Source: Clostridia bacterium (GTDB taxonomy: Bacteria; Bacillota; Clostridia; Christensenellales; Aristaeellaceae). From it: a stretch of DNA of 7,301 nt. A model generated the notes under the pieces. The model did no database searches. It was not told where the DNA came from and was given only the letters and a program-made list of their open reading frames with translations. The translations under genes and the position numbers were made by a program. How positions within the stretch are numbered: the stretch's first letter is position 1; every line of letters begins with the position of its first letter. Below are positions 1-4,711 of this stretch, piece after piece. The stretch is taken from contig JAFPYA010000151.1 of the NCBI GenBank assembly GCA_017412445.1, forward strand, positions 1-7,301, read 5' to 3'.

Positions 1-772
1 TGGTCTTGGGCAGCTCGGAGATCCTCAGAAGGTTAGAGGAGAGCGCGTCGGCGGAGGTGGAGTAGAACAGCTGATAGCCGTCTTTTTCCTCGAGCTTCTC
101 TTTGCCGTCATATTCTATCTCGGTGCCGTAGTCAGCGGTCACGGTGAACAGCGGCTCGGCGTCCTCGGCGGTGTTGGTGCCGTCCATAACGGTGACGGTG
201 TACTGCTCAATCGTGTAGCTCGCAATCACGTTCACCTTGCCGGTGCCCATCTTGGTGGGCAGCTCGCCCTCGACCGCGGTCATCTTGCCGTCCTTGCTCT
301 CGGCGAGCTTCCAAACGCCTTTGTAGCCGGTCTTTTCAGGCACATCGGCGTAGGCAATGGTGTCGCCCCTGGAGAAGGAATCGCTGGTGGCGACGATGTT
401 CTTCTTGAGCTGATCTTCGTCAAGGCCGTTTTCCTTGGCCTGGGCAACGTAGCTCTGATACATGGAGTCGTCAGCCGCAACGGAACCGATTGAGGGATAG
501 AAGCGGTTGCCATCCTCATCGTAATATACTACAGTATACTTGCGCAGGTTATACCAGGTGGCGAAAATGGCCAGCACTACGAAGACAGCCGCCACGATGC
601 GGGTGATCATCAGAAGCTTGCCTTCCGCAGTCTTTGCCTTACTCTTGCCCATAAAGGTTTCGGCGGCGCCGCCGATTGCTCCCAGACCCTGCTTGTTGCC
701 TTCCTGCATAAGCACGGCAACGATAAGCACGATTGAAGCAAGAATAAGAATGATGCTGATAACTATGGACAT
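1..772 (-). CDS. secG: SecG translocon subunit with a long extracytoplasmic B-repeat-like extension (3' end outside window)
   Basis: SecG is the small accessory membrane subunit of the SecYEG protein-export channel. The frame opens at 772 behind a good AGGAGG site and stays open for 257 codons to the window edge. Residues 3-21 are membrane helix 1, followed by the typical SecG cytoplasmic loop (VLMQEGNKQGLGAIGGAAET, residues 20-39, then several lysines) and helix 2 at about 56-74. Ordinary SecG is about 70-80 residues and ends there. This protein continues past residue 78 with beta-rich sequence: YTVVYYDEDGN (79-89), an apparently helical insert at about 101-129, then GDTIAYADVPEKTGYKGVW (136-154) and a second start at YTVTVMDG (191-198). 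This resembles degenerate Listeria-Bacteroides (InlB B-type) repeats. SecG normally has its C-terminus outside the membrane, so the extension should face the cell exterior. The SecG part is confident. The role and full length of the extension are unknown. Confidence 0.9.
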   Translation of the reverse strand, partial: MSIVISIILILASIVLIVAVLMQEGNKQGLGAIGGAAETFMGKSKAKTAEGKLLMITRIVAAVFVVLAIFATWYNLRKYTVVYYDEDGNRFYPSIGSVAADDSMYQSYVAQAKENGLDEDQLKKNIVATSDSFSRGDTIAYADVPEKTGYKGVWKLAESKDGKMTAVEGELPTKMGTGKVNVIASYTIEQYTVTVMDGTNTAEDAEPLFTVTADYGTEIEYDGKEKLEEKDGYQLFYSTSADALSSNLLRISELPKT

Positions 773-779
773 CTGTATT

Positions 780-785
780 CCTCCT
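780..785 (-). promoter_or_regulatory. Ribosome binding site of secG
   Basis: The minus strand reads AGGAGG followed by seven bases and the ATG at 772. This perfect Shine-Dalgarno match fixes the secG start and argues that this frame, rather than the overlapping frames on either strand, is the translated one. Confidence 0.85.
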
Positions 786-792
786 TGATCGT

Positions 793-810
793 ACTGCGAT
801 AAAACGCAGT
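793..810 (-). promoter_or_regulatory. Hairpin in the secG leader
   Basis: The secG leader RNA can form a perfect 6-bp stem, ACTGCG with CGCAGT, around a 6-base loop. It lies just upstream of the ribosome binding site and about 13 bases downstream of the predicted transcription start. There is no U-tract, so it is not a terminator. It may stabilise the transcript or affect ribosome access, but it is short and could be incidental. Confidence 0.35.
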
Positions 811-829
811 TAAACACATAGCACATATT

Positions 830-858
830 ATTATAGCATCATAAGCAAACTTATGCAA
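830..858 (-). promoter_or_regulatory. Sigma-A promoter of secG
   Basis: On the minus strand TTGCAT (858-853) and TATAAT (835-830) are separated by exactly 17 bases. The -10 is preceded by TGC, giving an extended -10 element. The predicted start of transcription near 823 leaves a leader of about 50 bases. The promoter is divergent from the one at 944-972. Confidence 0.8.
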
Positions 859-943
859 CGGTTTTTACCGTAAAAATTTGTGATAAAGACAGATTTTTTG
901 CCCGCGTGCGTGAACAAATGCCTTAGCAGCCGCGCCTTAAAGG

Positions 944-972
944 TTGACAGCGGCAATGCAAAGCTGTAAAAT
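944..972 (+). promoter_or_regulatory. Sigma-A promoter of the 1008-1841 gene
   Basis: A consensus TTGACA (944-949) and TAAAAT (967-972) are spaced by 17 bases, one mismatch from a perfect vegetative promoter. The expected transcription start is near 979, about 30 bases before the gene. It lies about 85 bp from the secG promoter and points the opposite way, so the region between them could be shared control DNA. Confidence 0.8.
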
Positions 973-976
973 TAAG

Positions 977-988
977 CGTAAGCTTACG
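977..988 (+). repeat. 12-bp perfect palindrome at the predicted transcription start
   Basis: CGTAAGCTTACG is a perfect inverted repeat lying immediately downstream of the -10 element, over the predicted start site. A repressor operator is often found in this position, so it could be an operator. However, a 12-bp palindrome is expected once or twice by chance in a window of this size, so the call is weak. Confidence 0.25.
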
Positions 989-1002
989 AAAAGGAGAACA
1001 TT

Positions 1003-1011
1003 ATGATATGA
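1003..1011 (+). other. Two-codon minigene overlapping the start of the next gene
   Basis: After the AGGAG site (992-996), an ATG at 1003 reads ATG-ATA-TGA. Its stop codon overlaps the ATG at 1008 as ATGA. The Shine-Dalgarno spacing is 6 bases to the first ATG and 11 to the second, so ribosomes might use the first and reinitiate at 1008. Only sequence geometry supports this. It may simply be a decoy ATG. Confidence 0.3.
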
Positions 1012-1841
1012 AAAAGCTTCTGTTGCTTGTTGTTGCGGCGGCGCTTATGCTTGTGCCGGCTGCAGCTGAAGATGGCCTTGAGCCCTGGCAGGTATATGAG
1101 GCGGGCACGTCCGCCGAGGGCGATTTCGACTTTGACGGAAAGAGCGAGGCACTATCGCTGGTTACAGCGCTCGACGAATGGGACGACGGCGCCTTTACGC
1201 TCACGGTAGGCACTTCCTCCGTCACGGTGGAAAACTGCGTCGCGCTCAATCCGAGCGTGTTCGCCTGCGCCGCGGGTTACACATATTACACCTATGGCAC
1301 GCTCTTTATGGTGTACGAATACGGCCCCAGCGACGACCCGATAACCTACTGCTTTCTGTATACGGACGGCGAGCTGAGCGAAATCGGCACGATTCCCGCG
1401 CTCGTGGAAAACCTTGAGTTTAAGGGCAGAGGCGTGATTACGACGCGTGTGCGCGCCGACATGATAGGCACATGGCACCGCGAAGCGGACTTCGTGCTGG
1501 CGACAGGCAGCGCATTTGACGGCGAGGAGTGGAGTCTGGTCTACCGCATAGTCGAGGCGCGGCGCACGTCCTACACCATGGGCATGCCGGTTACCCTCAA
1601 GGTCGCCCTGCCCGTGAGCGCCTCGGTCTACGACATGCAGGTTACGGCAACCATTCCCGCAGGCGAAAAGGTGGTGCTGGCCTCGTCAGACGACGTAAGC
1701 CGCCTTTATGTCACCGATTACACGGGTGAAAATGCGGGCTGGGTGCGCATAGGCCGCGTGGACGATATGGATTCCATAATGGTAGGCCAAGTCTACATGC
1801 TTGTCGACGACGTGTTTGACGACGTGTTCTACGCCGACTGA
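1008..1841 (+). CDS. Secreted protein of unknown function with a C-terminal SH3-like region
   Basis: This is a 277-residue protein whose family I do not recognise. Residues 1-20 are a clear signal peptide (MKK, a Leu/Val/Ala core, cleavage after AAA before EDG). A short acidic loop, D39-F-D41-F-D43-G-K-S-E47, resembles the calcium-binding loops of FG-GAP or VCBS-type beta repeats. The middle (about 50-190) is rich in alternating beta-type residues, with aromatic runs such as YTYYTYG (91-97). The C-terminal part (about 193-265), ending TGENAGWVRIG (239-249), resembles a bacterial SH3-like domain of the kind that binds cell wall, which is inference. The tail is a small acidic duplication, VDDVFDDVF. 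There is no transmembrane segment or LPXTG motif, so the product is probably secreted or held non-covalently. It is a single-gene unit with its own promoter and terminator, divergent from secG. The antisense ORFs over it have no export signal or ribosome site. Confidence 0.8.
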   Translation: MKKLLLLVVAAALMLVPAAAEDGLEPWQVYEAGTSAEGDFDFDGKSEALSLVTALDEWDDGAFTLTVGTSSVTVENCVALNPSVFACAAGYTYYTYGTLFMVYEYGPSDDPITYCFLYTDGELSEIGTIPALVENLEFKGRGVITTRVRADMIGTWHREADFVLATGSAFDGEEWSLVYRIVEARRTSYTMGMPVTLKVALPVSASVYDMQVTATIPAGEKVVLASSDDVSRLYVTDYTGENAGWVRIGRVDDMDSIMVGQVYMLVDDVFDDVFYAD

Positions 1842-1850
1842 CAGAACAAA

Positions 1851-1901
1851 CCGCGTTTCCCGGGGCAAACGCCAAATCGGGAAACGCGGCTTTATTTTTT
1901 T
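1851..1901 (+). terminator. Intrinsic terminator after the 1008-1841 gene
   Basis: CCGCGTTTCCC (1851-1861) pairs perfectly over 11 bp with GGGAAACGCGG (1879-1889) across a 17-base loop, followed by a T-rich tract (1891-1901). It begins 9 bases after the TGA. The opposing gene ending at 1916 also runs into this hairpin. In that direction the trailing sequence TTTGTTCTG is less U-rich, so bidirectional use is possible but weaker. Confidence 0.9.
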
Positions 1902-1915
1902 AAAATCGAAGTGGT

Positions 1916-2476
1916 TTATTTGGCCTTGATCAGATACAGGGCGCTCGAATTTGTTACCTTCACGGTGACGCGGTCGTCCTCAAGCGTGTATTCGGGAGCG
2001 CTAAGCTCCTCTCCGTTTGCTTCGAGCACCTCAAATTCGCCCTCGACGTCCACTGTGAAGCTCACGTCGTATATGCCGTCAAAGGACATGCTTGCGCCGG
2101 CGTACTCAAAAATCACGCTGTAGGCTGCAAGGATTTCGCTGTCCGAACCGAAGGGAGCGGCAAATTTCATCACCTGCAGGTCGCCAAGGGGAGCGTGGCT
2201 GTAGTCGTACAAAAGCACCGTGGCGTCGTGTATGTACTGCGCTTTAATTCCCGATTCGTTGTAGCCGCACACCGGACAAAGTGCAAACCGGGCCCCTTCA
2301 TACGCGCAATCCAAGCATATGCAGTCTACAGTCATATATCCGCCGCATTTCATACAGCGCGCCTTGTGGGAGGCGCCATTCACGTGGTACCACTTGCCGT
2401 AATAATGCTCCTCAGCAAGGGCGCACGCGCTTAACACCATCATCAGCGCCAGTGCCAACGATACAAATCGTTTCAT
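1916..2476 (-). CDS. Exported cysteine-rich protein with three CxxC motifs, possible lipoprotein
   Basis: This is a 186-residue protein of unknown family. The N-terminus is a signal peptide. LSAC (15-18) fits a lipobox with Cys18 as lipidation site, but ALA-EE just after it (19-23) is an equally good type I cleavage site, so anchoring is undecided. The next segment has seven cysteines within 30 residues: C41-x2-C44, C52, C54-x2-C57 and C67-x2-C70, with nearby H24, H31 and H37. This looks like a zinc-ribbon or other metal-binding module, which is unusual for an exported protein. Residues from about 80 to 186 look like a beta-sandwich with a Glu-rich stretch (EGEFEVLEANGEE). The start at 2476 follows GAGGTGA (2489-2483). 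It is monocistronic, convergent with the 1008-1841 gene and divergent from the 2921 gene. The metal-binding role is inference. Confidence 0.78.
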   Translation of the reverse strand: MKRFVSLALALMMVLSACALAEEHYYGKWYHVNGASHKARCMKCGGYMTVDCICLDCAYEGARFALCPVCGYNESGIKAQYIHDATVLLYDYSHAPLGDLQVMKFAAPFGSDSEILAAYSVIFEYAGASMSFDGIYDVSFTVDVEGEFEVLEANGEELSAPEYTLEDDRVTVKVTNSSALYLIKAK

Positions 2477-2505
2477 AACGCATCACCTCATAATATCCTG
2501 CTTAG

Positions 2506-2534
2506 ATTATACAACATTTGCCCCCGCTTTGCAA
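2506..2534 (-). promoter_or_regulatory. Sigma-A promoter of the 1916-2476 gene
   Basis: On the minus strand TTGCAA (2534-2529) and TATAAT (2511-2506) are separated by 17 bases. Transcription should begin near 2499, giving a leader of about 22 bases containing the GAGGTGA ribosome site at 2489-2483. Confidence 0.7.
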
Positions 2535-2688
2535 GGGCTTGCGCTTAAAATGTTGCAAAATGCATCAAACATGAGCATGGGCGAAAACAAAAGCCCAATA
2601 CTGCTGCCTGAATATGAACAAACTGTTTATGCGTCTGCAACAAATGAGCGGAATTTTACTTTATACTTTAATAATCTATTACGATTTA
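2535..2688 (+). other. AT-rich spacer between two divergent promoters
   Basis: No supported gene lies here. A plus-strand open frame (2529-2720, 63 codons) has no ribosome site and runs through the downstream promoter, so it is not called. The only local structure is a weak 5-bp inverted repeat, TGGGC (2578-2582) with GCCCA (2593-2597). The stretch becomes strongly AT-rich toward 2690, as expected upstream of a strong promoter. Confidence 0.5.
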
Positions 2689-2717
2689 TTGACAATTATA
2701 CTGTGATGAGATATAAT
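2689..2717 (+). promoter_or_regulatory. Perfect consensus sigma-A promoter of the 2921-4633 gene
   Basis: TTGACA (2689-2694), a 17-base spacer and TATAAT (2712-2717) match the vegetative consensus at all 12 positions, with AT-rich DNA upstream. It should be among the strongest promoters in the genome unless it is regulated. The predicted start near 2724 leaves a leader of about 197 bases before the ATG. Confidence 0.85.
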
Positions 2718-2723
2718 TAAGTA

Positions 2724-2920
2724 GCAATAATATGGAGAAGTGTATACTTAGGCGGATACCCGAAAAAAGTGATGCACAGCCGACGCATTGGGTTTTTATC
2801 AGGAACCGCACGTTAATGCCTTGCTTTAGCGCACAGGCGCTGAAAGCGGGAGGCTCAGAGACGCGGCAAATTCTGTGAAGCAATTTAGACAAGAGGGCAA
2901 ACTGGCAAGGGGAATTTAAT
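2724..2920 (+). promoter_or_regulatory. Long structured leader RNA of the 2921-4633 gene
   Basis: Between the predicted transcript start and the gene are about 197 bases that can form at least two hairpins. Hairpin 1 spans 2755-2800: GATGC pairs with GCATT and a run of five A with five T, around the loop 2776-2784. Hairpin 2 spans 2823-2847: GCTTTAGCGC pairs with GCGCTgAAAGC around ACAG, 10 bp with one bulged G. Neither is followed by a U-tract. The ribosome site AAGGGG (2907-2912) sits 8 bases before the ATG. I compared it by eye with common riboswitch motifs (TPP, SAM-I, glycine, c-di-GMP-I, T-box, ydaO) and saw no match. It may be an mRNA-stability or regulatory leader. That function is inference. 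Confidence 0.45.
2732..2878 (+). CDS. Possible 48-codon leader ORF, doubtful
   Basis: An ATG 8 bases after the predicted transcription start opens a 48-codon frame (MEKCILRRIPEKSDAQ at the start, ETRQIL at the end) that stops 42 bases before the next gene. There is no ribosome binding site before it and almost no room for one, so translation would have to be nearly leaderless. Its composition is basic and unlike the acidic genes around it. Most likely it is an open frame by chance within a structured leader, but a leader peptide cannot be excluded. Confidence 0.2.
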   Translation: MEKCILRRIPEKSDAQPTHWVFIRNRTLMPCFSAQALKAGGSETRQIL

Positions 2921-4633
2921 ATGAAGAAGATTTTTGCTTTGGTATTGGCGACGTTGATGCTGTTTTCCGCCACTGGCGCGTTCAGCGAGGAGGAGACCGC
3001 CGCCGAAATTATCGACATCGAAGGCGAGAACGAAGTGCCCGCTGAAGCGAGCGGCCAGGAGGAAAACACGCCAAGCGAGGAAAGCGTGCGATTTCACTGC
3101 ACCGCCATCGCGCGCGTACAGCGCGGCAAAATCTACGAAGGCAATCCGGTGGTGCTTTACCTTGAGGTTGACCACGTCAACATGAGCTACAGCGTCATCT
3201 GGCAGTCGCTTGACAAAACCATGTACGCCTTGGACGACGCGGGCGGCTGGCGCTTTTGCAATGCCGGCAATATGCTGTTTCTCACCGCCTCCGCCGAATG
3301 CAATACTCTTGCCTATCGCGGCTTGCTCACTGGCGTTGACGGCACAGTGATTGCCTCAGAGCCCGTAAGCTTCACTGTAAGCGAACGTCCCGCCGAAAAC
3401 GGCGAAACCGAGAACGAAGCCGCTGAAGAAGCGATTGACGCTGAGCCCGAGGCGGAGGAAGCCGCCGAAGAGGTGATTGAGGCTGAGCCCGAGGAGAAAG
3501 AAGCCGCCGAAGAAGTGATTGACGCTGAGCCCGAGGAGGAGGAAGCCGACGAAGAGGCGATTGACGCTGAGCCCGAGGATGAAGCTGCCGAAGCAGAATC
3601 CGAGACAGAAGACGCCCAAATCGATGAGCCTGTACCCGAAGAAACCAACGCGGAGGAAACCGGCTTGGAAGCGGTAGACGATGAGACGGAAGCGGAAGAG
3701 ACCGAAATCGTTGAAGCAATTGAGCAGGAGACGATAGAAACCGAGCCCGCCCAGCCGCAAACCGAAGCACCCGCTGTCGAAACCGAAGTGACTTCAGGCG
3801 AACCCGAAGCGGAGCAACAGGAAGCCGAGCAGTCTGGATTTGGCGAACTCGAAGCGGAGCAACAGGAAGCAGAGCAGTCTGGATTTGGAGAACCTGAAGC
3901 GGAGCCTCAGGAAACCGAGCAGCCGGAAGCAGGAGAGTCCGAGGCGGAACAGCAGGCAGATGGCGAGCCCGAAGCCGAACAGCCGGAAGACGTGCTATCG
4001 GAAAACGAGCAGCCCGAAGCGGAGCAGTCCGAAGCCGAGCAAACAGAAGCTGAGCAGCCGGAAGCTGGAGAACCCGAAGACGAACAGCGGGAAGATGAGC
4101 AGCCCGAAGCCGAGGGTGAAACTGCCGAAGAAAACGCTTCTCAAACCATCTATACATATTTAAAGGATGAAAACGGAAGCCTGATACTTGACGAGGACGG
4201 CAAGCCCATAGTGAGCATAGAGGGCGAGGGCGAAATCCCCGCGGCCTACGCATTGGACGAAGAGGACAATTATATACTTGACGAAAACGGCGACCCGATC
4301 CCCACGCAGTATGTGCCGGCCGATGCGGTAAGGACCATGACCCTCGAGGATGCGCTCGACCCCGATCGAACCATAGACATATACATCTCATGGAACGGCG
4401 AAAAGGCAGACATAGGCCTGTCCGCCACGTTTATAGCGGTGCTTAACGGCTATGACAACCTGATTTACACCGTCAGGTGGCAGCAGAGCGCCGACTGCGC
4501 CGACTGGCGCTACGTAGGCGAACAAACGACAAATGAAGCCGAATCTTTCCGCCTGAATGTAGAAATCACCCGCGAAAACTACACCGATTACTGGCGCGTG
4601 GAGGTTTCGATCACGGACTTCATAAAGCCGTAA
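2921..4633 (+). CDS. Secreted acidic repeat protein with two Ig-like domains flanking a Glu-rich linker
   Basis: This is a 570-residue protein of unknown family. Residues 1-22 form a signal peptide (MKKIF, hydrophobic core, cleavage near AFS-EEE). An N-terminal beta-sandwich-like domain (about 56-154, core YSVIWQSLDKTMY) precedes a very acidic linker (155-405) dominated by Glu, Ala, Pro and Gln. The linker contains 14-residue units (EEVIDAEPEEEEA type, 169-223) and 15-residue units (GEPEAEQQEAEQSGF type, 293-337). Next come two copies of a short motif ending ILDE(D/N)G(K/D)PI (413-430 and 443-460). The C-terminal domain (about 484-566, core YTVRWQQSADCADWRYV) resembles the N-terminal one. There is no LPXTG motif or membrane anchor. 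The acidic tract could bind cations, act as an extended spacer through the wall, or interact with basic polymers; this is inference. The start is set by AAGGGG at 2907-2912 and the signal peptide. The 4712 gene follows after 78 bp and may be co-transcribed. Confidence 0.85.
   Translation: MKKIFALVLATLMLFSATGAFSEEETAAEIIDIEGENEVPAEASGQEENTPSEESVRFHCTAIARVQRGKIYEGNPVVLYLEVDHVNMSYSVIWQSLDKTMYALDDAGGWRFCNAGNMLFLTASAECNTLAYRGLLTGVDGTVIASEPVSFTVSERPAENGETENEAAEEAIDAEPEAEEAAEEVIEAEPEEKEAAEEVIDAEPEEEEADEEAIDAEPEDEAAEAESETEDAQIDEPVPEETNAEETGLEAVDDETEAEETEIVEAIEQETIETEPAQPQTEAPAVETEVTSGEPEAEQQEAEQSGFGELEAEQQEAEQSGFGEPEAEPQETEQPEAGESEAEQQADGEPEAEQPEDVLSENEQPEAEQSEAEQTEAEQPEAGEPEDEQREDEQPEAEGETAEENASQTIYTYLKDENGSLILDEDGKPIVSIEGEGEIPAAYALDEEDNYILDENGDPIPTQYVPADAVRTMTLEDALDPDRTIDIYISWNGEKADIGLSATFIAVLNGYDNLIYTVRWQQSADCADWRYVGEQTTNEAESFRLNVEITRENYTDYWRVEVSITDFIKP
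3425..3589 (+). repeat. Four tandem 42-bp coding repeats (last one 39 bp)
   Basis: Units begin at 3425, 3467, 3509 and 3551. Each encodes a variant of EEVIDAEPEEEEA. The DNA is close between units (for example GATTGACGCTGAGCCCGAGG recurs), and length changes are multiples of three, so the frame is kept. This is typical of repeat growth by slippage or unequal recombination inside a surface-protein linker. Confidence 0.85.
3797..3931 (+). repeat. Tandem 45-bp coding repeats, first two nearly identical
   Basis: Units at 3797-3841 and 3842-3886 differ at only two of 45 positions and encode GEPEAEQQEAEQSGF and GELEAEQQEAEQSGF. The third unit (3887-3931) is more diverged, and the pattern decays into irregular EAEQPEAEQ-type repeats up to about 4120. 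The near identity of the first two suggests a recent duplication. Confidence 0.85.
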
Positions 4634-4654
4634 GCATATACAGTACTTTTTCAG

Positions 4655-4683
4655 CGCCGCGAAGGCCGGCGAACAAACTTTTT
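4655..4683 (+). terminator. Weak hairpin with T-run between two genes, possible attenuating terminator
   Basis: CGCCG (4655-4659) can pair with CGGCG (4667-4671) around a 7-base loop. A run of five T follows at 4679-4683, but 7 bases lie between stem and T-run, which is too far for a good intrinsic terminator. At most it would cause partial termination, allowing read-through into the 4712 gene, for which I see no separate convincing promoter. Confidence 0.2.
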
Positions 4684-4711
4684 CCCTCATTTATAAGAGA
4701 GGCATATGAAT

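Noticed and set aside
280..519. 79-codon minus-strand frame inside secG
   Set aside because: It is a shifted frame of the secG extension. The secG frame itself is open throughout and begins at a perfect ribosome site.
540..788. 82-codon plus-strand frame over secG
   Set aside because: It is antisense to the SecG membrane region, has no ribosome site, and runs into the secG ribosome binding region.
2529..2720. 63-codon plus-strand frame upstream of the consensus promoter
   Set aside because: There is no ribosome site, it overlaps the -35 of the divergent promoter and ends inside the downstream promoter, and the sequence looks like AT-rich spacer.
2724..2920. Known riboswitch or T-box
   Set aside because: By eye no conserved core of the TPP, SAM-I, glycine, c-di-GMP-I, ydaO, guanidine-I, fluoride, Mn or T-box classes was found. 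Fragments such as GGCAAAC are present without the rest of the motif.
3425..4120. CRISPR-like repeat array
   Set aside because: Repeats are directly adjacent, in frame, diverged and coding, with no unique spacers, so this is a protein-coding tandem repeat.
3372..4391. 339-codon minus-strand open frame, and similar long antisense frames at 3313-3760
   Set aside because: They are the mirror of the Glu-rich repeat (GAG/GAA codons read backwards give Leu/Arg/Ser-rich sequence). Low-complexity repeats keep several frames open without coding.
2921..4633. LPXTG sorting signal or membrane anchor in the acidic protein
   Set aside because: The C-terminus ends in a beta domain (SITDFIKP) with no LPXTG, hydrophobic segment or basic tail.
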